DNA of 64,000 bases from JBAYIE01 sp965279165 (GTDB lineage: Bacteria > Bacteroidota > Bacteroidia > UKL13-3): contig OZ257140.1 of assembly GCA_965279165.1 (NCBI GenBank), positions 1,674,001 through 1,738,000 of the forward strand, given 5' to 3'. Positions 43,980-51,645 of the stretch are shown here, piece after piece (positions within the stretch are counted from its first letter, which is position 1; every line of letters begins with the position of its first letter). Made by a program: the position numbers and the translations under genes. The notes under the pieces were generated by a model that saw nothing but the letters and a program-made list of their open reading frames with translations, did no database searches and was not told the DNA's origin.

Positions 43980-45347
43980 ATGCTATACGCTGTTGTTGAT
44001 ATTGAAACCACCGGAGGTTTTGCCGAATCAAATGGCATTACCGAAATTGCCATTCATTTGCACGATGGTGTAAAAACAATTGATACTTACACCACCTTAA
44101 TTGACCCGGGTAGAGATATCCCCGGTTACATTTCGGGCTTTACCGGCATAACCAACGAAATGGTGGCAAAAGCTCCTTCCTTCGATAATGTTGCCCATAA
44201 AATTTTTGACTTGTTGGATAACAATGTGTTTGTAGCCCACAATGTAAACTTCGATTATTCTTTTGTGAAACATCAACTAGCTATGTCGGGCTACGATTTA
44301 AATGTTAAAAAACTTTGTACCGTTCGGTATAGCCGAAAAATATATCCCGGTTTAAAATCCTATAGTCTTGGGAATATATGTGGTTATTTAGGCATTGATA
44401 TCAACGACCGGCATCGGGCAAATGGCGACGCAGAAGCTACTGTCATCCTATTGGAAAAGTTATTGCAAAAAGACGATGGCTCGGTTCTAAAATCGTTTCT
44501 TAAAAAAGGTTCGAAAGAATATTTATTGCCTCCCAATCTTCCCAAAGAACAATTTGAAAACTTACCGGCAACAACCGGTGTATATTATTTCCACGACGAC
44601 CAGGGTAAAATAATTTATGTAGGCAAGGCGGTTCAAATTCAAAAAAGAGTCGGGCAACATTTTGGTGGCAATACTACCGCTAAACAAAAGCAGGATTTTC
44701 TGCGTAATATCCATAGCATAACATACACCGAATGTGCAACCGAATTAATGGCATTAATACTAGAGTCGGTTGAAATAAAAAAACACTGGCCGGCATTTAA
44801 CCGTGCTCAAAAGCATATTGATTTTAGTTTCGGTTTGTATAGTTACGAAGACCAACATGGTTATATCCGTATTTGTATCGACAGAATTCGAAAGAACTTA
44901 AAAGCCATCAGTACCTATCGTAACTTATCAGATGCCATGCACAGTCTCGAAAAAACGTTAATCGCCTTTTCTTTATGTCCGAAGCTTTGCGGCATCGATC
45001 GTTCTAAAGAGCCATGCTTGCCTTCGGTTTGCAATGGGGCGTGTGAGCAAAAAGAAAGTGTTATTGCCTATAATAAAAAAGCCTCTGCTGCTATCGAGGC
45101 ACTTTCCGATATGGAGTCGTTCGCTATTATTTCACATGGCTTTACCCCTGACGAAATTAGCTGTGTATTGATTGAAAACGGCGTCTTTTATGGCATGGGT
45201 TATATCCCACACGACATGAAAATAAATTCTGTAAACGACCTAAAAGAATTTATTTCGCCAATGAAAGCAAATTTGTTTATACGCGAATTGCTTGATTCTG
45301 ACTCGATACAAAACTGGGGTAAAAAAATCTCACTTAGTATTTCATAA
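43980..45347 (+). CDS. DEDDh exonuclease fused to GIY-YIG (UvrC-like) domain
   Basis: 455 residues. The N-terminal DnaQ-like exonuclease (about 1-170) has D7/E9 in VVDIETTGG, FVAHNVNFDYSF and the H-x5-D motif in HRANGDAEAT. A GIY-YIG nuclease follows (about 195-275: TTGVYYFHDDQGKIIYVGKA, given in two parts, and VEIKKHWPAFNRAQK with the catalytic Glu). The rest includes a Cys-rich patch (CPKLCGIDR, CLPSVCNGACEQ). This DNA polymerase III epsilon-like/UvrC-like fusion is known from Bacteroidota and actinobacteria and is linked with DNA repair. Converges with the next gene, overlapping it by 6 bases. Confidence 0.92.
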   Translation: MLYAVVDIETTGGFAESNGITEIAIHLHDGVKTIDTYTTLIDPGRDIPGYISGFTGITNEMVAKAPSFDNVAHKIFDLLDNNVFVAHNVNFDYSFVKHQLAMSGYDLNVKKLCTVRYSRKIYPGLKSYSLGNICGYLGIDINDRHRANGDAEATVILLEKLLQKDDGSVLKSFLKKGSKEYLLPPNLPKEQFENLPATTGVYYFHDDQGKIIYVGKAVQIQKRVGQHFGGNTTAKQKQDFLRNIHSITYTECATELMALILESVEIKKHWPAFNRAQKHIDFSFGLYSYEDQHGYIRICIDRIRKNLKAISTYRNLSDAMHSLEKTLIAFSLCPKLCGIDRSKEPCLPSVCNGACEQKESVIAYNKKASAAIEALSDMESFAIISHGFTPDEISCVLIENGVFYGMGYIPHDMKINSVNDLKEFISPMKANLFIRELLDSDSIQNWGKKISLSIS

Positions 45348-45776
45348 ATCGAACTCTCTAGCCGGATACCAATATAGTTGTTCTCCGGTTTCATCTAAGC
45401 CAATTAAATAACAAAATGCATTTGCCTTGGCCCAGGCGCCTAGTGTGCCTGTGTAAACTTCATCTTTTCCACCAATTGTTTGGCTGTTTATGGATTGATT
45501 TGTTGTTACAAATATTCCTTCGTAAATTTCTGCATATTCAGGAATGTCGTGTATTTTTTGTCTAATTAAAGTAATGTCTCCTTGAAGTGTCCAACCGGCT
45601 TTAGTTTTATCAAATAATGTATAAGGATGTCCGTTTAATTGATTAAACTCTCTATACCTACCGGCCTTTCTTTCTTTTGGGGGTGAGCTTGAGAATACCC
45701 CAAATGAACATTGAGAAACAGCTCTTGTTATAAAACTTAATACTATCAAAAGTGTTAAAAATATATTCGTCACCAT
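45342..45776 (-). CDS. Small secreted hypothetical protein
   Basis: 144 residues. Signal peptide MVTNIFLTLLIVLSFITRAVSQ. The mature part (CSFGVFSSSPPKERKAGRYREF, shown as KERKAGRYREF) is basic then mixed, ending YWYPAREFDL, and does not match a family I know. AT-rich. The 20-base gap to the lipoprotein gene upstream suggests they are cotranscribed. Its stop overlaps the end of the convergent exonuclease gene. Confidence 0.65.
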   Translation of the reverse strand: MVTNIFLTLLIVLSFITRAVSQCSFGVFSSSPPKERKAGRYREFNQLNGHPYTLFDKTKAGWTLQGDITLIRQKIHDIPEYAEIYEGIFVTTNQSINSQTIGGKDEVYTGTLGAWAKANAFCYLIGLDETGEQLYWYPAREFDL

Positions 45777-45796
45777 ATTCTATTTGACTTTATTTG

Positions 45797-46375
45797 TTAT
45801 TTAATATCCCATATTTTGCTTGATGTAATTCTTATAATTCCATACTCCTTATTATAAAAAAGTGTTTCGTTTTGTTCATTCTTAATTTCTGAAACATTTG
45901 TATATATTTTATTTCCTAATTGAATTTGTTTATGAAAAGGGTAAAAATTAAAGTTTTCATTATCTATTCCTTTGAAGTTAAAAACGAATTGTGATTCGTT
46001 GATTAATATTTTAATTTCAGATGCATAGTTCTGCTGCTGAAAATTAATTGTTTGAACGCTCTTCTCTTCTTTAAATATGATGGATTGAATTTCATGATTT
46101 ATTTTATCTGGGTCGCATGAAGGATGATTGTAAATATTATCTGTATAATATGTTCTTTGCGCTCCTGTACCAAAATAAATCAAACTGTCGCCAGAATTGC
46201 TAGTAAACACCAGGGTGTCCTTCCCGTGATAAGGCACTTTGCTTTTTTCATCTTCTGATAGATTTATAATCGTTATTTTAGTTGATGGGCAATCAGGGTC
46301 CTGGTCAATAGCACAACCGTTACTAATTATCAGCAAAACAAACAAACAATATAAAAACGTTTTCGTTATTCTCAT
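45797..46375 (-). CDS. Hypothetical lipoprotein
   Basis: 192 residues. N-terminal MRITKTFLYCLFVLLIISNGC ends in a possible lipobox (S-N-G-C, Cys 21), followed by AIDQDPDCPSTKITI. The rest is beta-rich with many Asn and Ile and no known motif. AT-rich as its neighbour. Probably first gene of a two-gene unit with the small secreted protein. Function unknown. Confidence 0.65.
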   Translation of the reverse strand: MRITKTFLYCLFVLLIISNGCAIDQDPDCPSTKITIINLSEDEKSKVPYHGKDTLVFTSNSGDSLIYFGTGAQRTYYTDNIYNHPSCDPDKINHEIQSIIFKEEKSVQTINFQQQNYASEIKILINESQFVFNFKGIDNENFNFYPFHKQIQLGNKIYTNVSEIKNEQNETLFYNKEYGIIRITSSKIWDIK

Positions 46376-46526
46376 AATTTATTGTTATTCAAAGTTTAGC
46401 AAATAATACAGGATTAAAAACTTTATAAGCAATTGGTCTAAAATTGTACCATTTTGGGCACAGGACTTTAATTTTTGGTAACAAATTACCGCGGCAGTAA
46501 TTCGCTCAATTGTAAAAAAATACAAC

Positions 46527-46862
46527 TTACAACGCCAACTCTTTCCCTGGATCCCAAAAGTGGATTTCAAAATCAACAATTTGATCTTCCTTTATTTTTA
46601 TGCCTTCTTTCTCCAACAAGGTTTGCATCAAATTTGGTGTTGCAAAATGATGTTTGCCGGTTAACAATCCGTTTCGGTTTACCACCCTTTGCGCCGGTAC
46701 TTTTGGAACAACAGTAAAAGAAGCATTCATGGCATATCCTACTACCCTGGCGCTTTTACCGGATCCCAAATAATTTGCAATGGCGCCATACGTGGTAACC
46801 ATACCTTTCGGAACCAACCGAACAACGGCATAAACGTCTTCAAAAAAAGTGGATGCTGACAT
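46527..46862 (-). CDS. MGMT-family alkyltransferase-like protein lacking the active Cys
   Basis: 111 residues, only the DNA-binding/active-site domain of O6-alkylguanine transferases: FFEDVYAVVRLVPKGMVTTYGAIA (given as VPKGMVTTYGAIA), SARVVGYAMNAS, and VPAQRVVNRNG where the usual motif is PCHRV. The methyl-accepting Cys is absent, as in ATL proteins, which bind alkylated bases and flag them for nucleotide excision repair. Starts 42 bases from the divergent TrpF-like gene, with which it shares a promoter region. Confidence 0.87.
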   Translation of the reverse strand: MSASTFFEDVYAVVRLVPKGMVTTYGAIANYLGSGKSARVVGYAMNASFTVVPKVPAQRVVNRNGLLTGKHHFATPNLMQTLLEKEGIKIKEDQIVDFEIHFWDPGKELAL

Positions 46863-46872
46863 ATCTTCTCTT

Positions 46873-46900
46873 TTGTAAATAAGTTGGAAAGTTACCTTTG
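46873..46900 (+). promoter_or_regulatory. Promoter of the TrpF-like gene
   Basis: TTG at 46873-46875, a 17-base spacer and TACCTTTG at 46893-46900, an exact TAnnTTTG match. The ATG at 46905 follows after four bases, implying a nearly leaderless transcript or a start read from the in-frame TTG region upstream being unlikely. Confidence 0.5.
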
Positions 46901-46904
46901 TAAG

Positions 46905-47516
46905 ATGAATAATTCAACCGGGATTAAACTGGGAGGTGTTACCAACCTTACCGATGCACGTTATGCCGCAGCACAAGGAATAAACTATATTGGTTTTTGC
47001 TTCGATGCAAACGATCCCGGATTTATACCGCCTATTAAAGCACGCGAAATAATGGATTGGATTACCGGTAGCCATATGGTTGCCGAATTTAAAGAACACT
47101 CCTTGTCCGATATAATCAATATCTGTGAACTAATTCATCCGGATGTGGTGGAAGTGAACAATTCAATACCTGCACAAGATTTACTGTCTGTTGGTTTGCC
47201 TGTAATAAAAAAAATTAACATGGAAGGGTTGTCGGAAACAGCATTGGCGGCGCAAATAGAATCGTTTGCAGAAGTAGCCGATGCATTCCATTTATTTGGC
47301 ACCAAGGAAAATATTTCGGATGCTTTTTTGTCTAAAATAATTGCAGAAAATAAAATTATTTGGGGATTTGCTTTTGATATCACCCCTTTGGAAAAGGTGC
47401 TTTCCGATTTTAAACCGTATGCCGTTCAATTAATCGGTTCCGATGAAGAAATGCCGGGATATAAAGATTTTGAAGAACTCGACCGATTGGTTGATCTCAT
47501 TCGTCCATTGGTTTAA
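46905..47516 (+). CDS. TrpF-like TIM-barrel protein, catalytic Cys missing
   Basis: About 203 residues from the ATG at 46905 (MNNSTGIKLGGVTNLTDARYAA). Phosphoribosylanthranilate isomerase fold: the normal K-I-C-G-x-T opening is here IKLGGVTN, so the general-base Cys is Gly; INYIGFCFDANDPGFIPP matches the G-F-x-F-...-S-x-R region but lacks the Arg. Phosphate-loop residues at the C-terminus (AVQLIGSDEEMPG) are degenerate. It is therefore unlikely to be the tryptophan enzyme and no other trp gene is near. Ends 4 bases inside the convergent TolB-like gene. Confidence 0.75.
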   Translation: MNNSTGIKLGGVTNLTDARYAAAQGINYIGFCFDANDPGFIPPIKAREIMDWITGSHMVAEFKEHSLSDIINICELIHPDVVEVNNSIPAQDLLSVGLPVIKKINMEGLSETALAAQIESFAEVADAFHLFGTKENISDAFLSKIIAENKIIWGFAFDITPLEKVLSDFKPYAVQLIGSDEEMPGYKDFEELDRLVDLIRPLV

Positions 47517-50500
47517 AAGTCGAGGCTTAAAGAAAAATAATAAACCGGTTTTTTATTTACCTCTCTGTCCTGTATTCCCCATGCCATATCAAACCGAATA
47601 AAATAACCAAACAACTTGGTGCGCAATCCGCCTCCATAACCTGCTACAATCGGTTCTCTTACGTTTACCACCGTTACCTTCATGTGTTTCACTTCAATAA
47701 TGCGTTGGTTATAAATATTGTCGTCGCTGTATGGATCGCTACCTATCCATGCAGTACCCACATCAAAGAAAGGTACCAACTGAAAATTATTAATAAACTC
47801 CGATCGAATAGGTCGGTTAAACATATAAGTAAAAATTGGAAATCGTATTTCGCTGTTGATTACCGCAAACGAATTGCCGCTGCGAATATTTTGAGAGAAT
47901 CCCCTCATATTGGTTGCCAGTGCCTGAAATGCATAATTAGCGGTGCCCAAAGTACTGTTTTCTGTTTCTACTTTTGGTTGCATCCAGTTATCTACCCCGC
48001 CCAACGAATACCTCACTTTTGCCACCCCAAACGAAGTATTGTATGTTACCCGGTTACACCATATTAATTGGCGGTGAATGCGCTGGTAATTTCTGAAATC
48101 AAACCCGAAGGTGTTCAACTGAATTTCTCGGTTATTGTAGTTTTCGTAATGTTCGGTAAACACTTTAAATCGAGTTCCGTTGTACAAATTCATTCCCTTC
48201 GGAATTACATTATCATAAACAAACTCAAGCTTGGTACCAATCCAGTTGGTTATATTATCCGAACGGTTTACCGTAACCGGCGAAATTGCTTTAAACACAT
48301 CCCGGTCTTGTCGTCCCGATACACTTAACCGAAAACTCATGATTTCGTTCAAGGGATATTTGATCATGTACTTCAGTTCGTGCGAATAGCTTTTAACCAA
48401 TGTGCCTTCTGCATTTCCTTCTCGTACCTGTCGGTAAAACGACACCTTGTGATCTAGTCTTCTTTTTAATACTTCATATGCTAAAAAATAATCGATACCA
48501 CTTAAATCCAAGGCAATCCTAAACCCTCCGGTTATTTTATAATCTTCAAACAAATCTACCAACCCCAGTTTAAACATTCCGTTGATGCCGGGATTGAACA
48601 TGTTTTCGCCTCCGGGTGTAAGCGGTTGATAGTAGGTGTTGATAACCGAATTGTCGAGTTGGGTAACAAAATAATCCGGGAAAAAAGTAACATCATAAAA
48701 TCTCGGTGCGTTTAATTTAAACGATTTTGCTTTGCTCTTTTGATGCTCCGTTTCACCTACAATTACTTTTACATCTTCCGCTTTTAAGGTTGGCGAAGTA
48801 AACTCGTTGATGAAAAAGTAAGCATACTTTTCCAGTGTCTCTTCCTTTGGTTTTATTGGCTCCTGGTCCGTGCTCTTTTTCGCTCTTCTGTCGCTGTAAA
48901 CAACCAATCCTGCGGTAAATGGCTTGGTAACCACCCCCGACTTTAAGCGAGCCATGGTTGGATAAGATTCGGTTTTTTTAGCGTGTTGCGAAACATTGCG
49001 TATGGTTGGACTATAGCGTAGAGAATATCTGTTGCTGTCTAAAATAACTTCATACAAAATATTGGTCTGTCTGCTTACATCATGCGATAAAATATTACGT
49101 TTATAATTGGTTAACGGATAGGTATACACCAAATCTTTGTTGTGAATAATGGTGTCGATTCTTTCAACATTACTGTCAATGACTATTCTTTTTCCATCAT
49201 ATTCAAAAACGGTTCCTTGCTCTTGTAACTCATCGTAGAAAAGGGTGTCGGTTGCCTTCTGTTCGTTCTTATAAACAATGTTCAACTCGGTGAAATCATA
49301 GGTTGTTTCGATCTTAGCAGCATACCTGTTTTTTATTCCGTTGTAATCGGTTAAGTAGGCATAATAATCTTTGCTGTATTCTATTGGGTTTGTTTCGTTG
49401 ATATTGGGTGTTCGGGTAAGTCGCTTCAGTTTGTTGCTCTGGTTTTCGAAATCATAAATAAAAATATCCAGGTTGTTGTCTGCACTTAACACCGGTTCGG
49501 CTGCTGCACTTAACGAATCACTTCTTCTGTTCGATGAAAAAATAATTTTGGTTGAGCCGTCAACAAACCTTGGTTGCAAATCATCGTACCTATCGTTGGT
49601 AAGTTGCTTTTCTTTCCTGGTTTGAAGGTTGTAGGTATAAATATCCGATTGGCCTTTTCTTATCGCTGATAAAACCAATGTCCGTTCATTGTCTGAATAT
49701 GCTATCGATGTGATTTTATCGAATTTCAGAAACATCAATCGCTCTTTTTTTCGGGTTACCAAATCGTACGTAGTAATAAATATTTTACCTTTTTTCTCGT
49801 GTACATACGAAACTTTTTCGCCACCGGGATGCCATGCTAAAACAGGAAACGAATGGTCAATTTCAGCCTGGTTATATTTGATACCTCCCTTTTGTAAGCG
49901 CTTGGTTTTTCCTGTTTTGGTATGCATCAGCCATACTTTATACTTTCCATATTTGTTGGTGGTAAACGTAACATAATCTCCTTTTGGACCCACCTTCATT
50001 TCCTTTTCGAGATAAGGATGCAATCGCTTTTTAATTTTTAATCTGTCGTTTGGAATCACACGCAACGAATCTTCTTTCGCATATAATTCCTTGTAATACT
50101 TTAACCAATCTTTGCTGGTTTGTTTTAGGTTTTGACCGGTAACATAAATTAATGCGGTTTCATAATTACGGGTAAGCCGTGTAATATAAAGCATGTTCGA
50201 AACCACTTCTTCTCCATACTTGTCGGAAATAAACCGCCAAAAACTTTGTCCTGCAATTTTATAATCCGATTGTACAAGGCGGTTAAACTTTTTAATTTTT
50301 TTTGATACAATAAGGTCTTTTAATCTATTGTCGTCGTCGGCATTCCAGCTTTTCGAAATATGAAGGGTTAAGCCAAACAAAAACCAATCGGGTAAATTTA
50401 ATAAGGCAGCATTTTGTATCCTGTCCTGTATGCTTCCGCCAAACAACAATTCGTTCATCAACACCAATCCAATTCCTGCCTTAATTTGTTTTTCAAAATC

Positions 50501-50920
50501 TCCGTGATTGCCATTAAAATAAATAAATATTTTGTTGTTCGTTACCTGTGAATAGCCCCCTGTGTTTTGGTTTCCATCCGAAAGTCCAAAGTTGCCCTGC
50601 TTGTAATCCGATAAGGAATTATAACAGATTATTTCTACCCTTCCGCTCAGTCGGTGATCAATTATCCGCTCGGTTTCATTTAAATGGTTTTCTGCTGTTC
50701 TTGCTGCAAACTGTCCAAGCTCCTTTCCTCCGGAGTAAAAAAAAGCATCAAAATTTTCGCTTCGTACAAACGACCATATAAACTTTCCGTGTTGTACCCT
50801 GTTCTGACCAAAGTCGGTATACATACCTTGTCCTGCAGCTTCAACCGCCCACAGTAAGAAAATCACAAGGACTAACCTTAACCGATGTTTATATAAAGGA
50901 TTAATAACCAAAGCTATCAA
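47513..50920 (-). CDS. TolB-like propeller / outer-membrane barrel protein
   Basis: 1135 residues. Membrane segment or signal at the N-terminus (LRLVLVIFLLWAVEAAGQ). Residues about 40-290 resemble a degenerate gluzincin (peptidase MA-like) domain without a clear H-E-x-x-H. Next come WD40-like/TolB repeats (FPVLAWHPGGEKVSYV, ITSIAYSDNERTLVLS, LQPRFVDGSTKIIFSSNRR given in part as STKIIFSSNRR), about 380-560. The C-terminal 350 residues have alternating beta strands ending in FSLSLDF, an outer-membrane barrel of the surface-antigen type. Likely an envelope protein of unknown role. Phylum-typical architecture. Confidence 0.8.
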   Translation of the reverse strand: MIALVINPLYKHRLRLVLVIFLLWAVEAAGQGMYTDFGQNRVQHGKFIWSFVRSENFDAFFYSGGKELGQFAARTAENHLNETERIIDHRLSGRVEIICYNSLSDYKQGNFGLSDGNQNTGGYSQVTNNKIFIYFNGNHGDFEKQIKAGIGLVLMNELLFGGSIQDRIQNAALLNLPDWFLFGLTLHISKSWNADDDNRLKDLIVSKKIKKFNRLVQSDYKIAGQSFWRFISDKYGEEVVSNMLYITRLTRNYETALIYVTGQNLKQTSKDWLKYYKELYAKEDSLRVIPNDRLKIKKRLHPYLEKEMKVGPKGDYVTFTTNKYGKYKVWLMHTKTGKTKRLQKGGIKYNQAEIDHSFPVLAWHPGGEKVSYVHEKKGKIFITTYDLVTRKKERLMFLKFDKITSIAYSDNERTLVLSAIRKGQSDIYTYNLQTRKEKQLTNDRYDDLQPRFVDGSTKIIFSSNRRSDSLSAAAEPVLSADNNLDIFIYDFENQSNKLKRLTRTPNINETNPIEYSKDYYAYLTDYNGIKNRYAAKIETTYDFTELNIVYKNEQKATDTLFYDELQEQGTVFEYDGKRIVIDSNVERIDTIIHNKDLVYTYPLTNYKRNILSHDVSRQTNILYEVILDSNRYSLRYSPTIRNVSQHAKKTESYPTMARLKSGVVTKPFTAGLVVYSDRRAKKSTDQEPIKPKEETLEKYAYFFINEFTSPTLKAEDVKVIVGETEHQKSKAKSFKLNAPRFYDVTFFPDYFVTQLDNSVINTYYQPLTPGGENMFNPGINGMFKLGLVDLFEDYKITGGFRIALDLSGIDYFLAYEVLKRRLDHKVSFYRQVREGNAEGTLVKSYSHELKYMIKYPLNEIMSFRLSVSGRQDRDVFKAISPVTVNRSDNITNWIGTKLEFVYDNVIPKGMNLYNGTRFKVFTEHYENYNNREIQLNTFGFDFRNYQRIHRQLIWCNRVTYNTSFGVAKVRYSLGGVDNWMQPKVETENSTLGTANYAFQALATNMRGFSQNIRSGNSFAVINSEIRFPIFTYMFNRPIRSEFINNFQLVPFFDVGTAWIGSDPYSDDNIYNQRIIEVKHMKVTVVNVREPIVAGYGGGLRTKLFGYFIRFDMAWGIQDREVNKKPVYYFSLSLDF

Positions 50921-51003
50921 ATTTCAGTATAATTGACTATTAATACAACCCAAAAATTACCTATGGTTTGGAAAACATTCATTTTACCCCTTATTTTTAT
51001 CCA

Positions 51004-51642
51004 ATGATTGAAATAGCCAGTTTTGTATTTAATGATTTTCAGGAAAACACGTATGTGCTTTGGGACCATACCAAAGAGTGCATTATTGTTGATCCGGGTT
51101 GCTATGCGTCTGAAGAAAAATATAAACTTAACCAATTTATTACTGAACGAAAGCTCAAGCCTGTTAAGCTCATCAACACCCATTGCCATATCGACCATAT
51201 ACTTGGTAATGCCTACGTTGCTTCTACTTATCATATACCGTTATATCTTCATAAGGATGAACTTAAAACCTACTCCCAAACAGCCCGATGGGGCGAAATG
51301 TTTGGGTTGGTTGCCGGAGATATTCCCGAAAACCAAATTTACTTAACCGAGGCCGATAAAATTACATTTGGGGAATCGACCCTCGATATTGCCTTTACTC
51401 CCGGCCATTCGATTGCTTCCCTCTCCTTTTATAGTATGCAAAACAAGCTTGCGCTTGTTGGCGATGTGTTGTTTTATGAAAGCATTGGCCGAACCGATTT
51501 ACCGGGTGGTAATATGGAAACTTTAATATCTTCGATAAAAAATAAATTGTTTGTTTGGGAGGATGATATGCGTATTTATTCCGGACATGGACCGCAAACA
51601 ACAATTGGTCATGAAAAAAAGTATAATCCCTTCCTTCAATAA
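51004..51642 (+). CDS. MBL-fold metallo-hydrolase (GloB-like)
   Basis: 212 residues from the ATG at 51004 (MIEIASFVFNDFQENTYVLW), where the family normally starts; the longer frame begins at a TTG at 50968. The metal site is THCHIDH (H60, H62, D64, H65), then FTPGHS, LVGDVLFYESIGRTDLPGG and the terminal GHGPQTTIGHEK. Glyoxalase II-like hydrolases cleave thioesters such as S-lactoylglutathione analogues; the actual substrate is not determined. Three bases before the TonB receptor gene, though the shared operon is uncertain. Confidence 0.92.
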   Translation: MIEIASFVFNDFQENTYVLWDHTKECIIVDPGCYASEEKYKLNQFITERKLKPVKLINTHCHIDHILGNAYVASTYHIPLYLHKDELKTYSQTARWGEMFGLVAGDIPENQIYLTEADKITFGESTLDIAFTPGHSIASLSFYSMQNKLALVGDVLFYESIGRTDLPGGNMETLISSIKNKLFVWEDDMRIYSGHGPQTTIGHEKKYNPFLQ

Positions 51643-51645
51643 GGC

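Noticed and set aside
46385..46579. 64-residue minus-strand frame between lipoprotein and MGMT-like genes
   Set aside because: Overlaps the end of the MGMT-like gene in another frame and has no start context or family.
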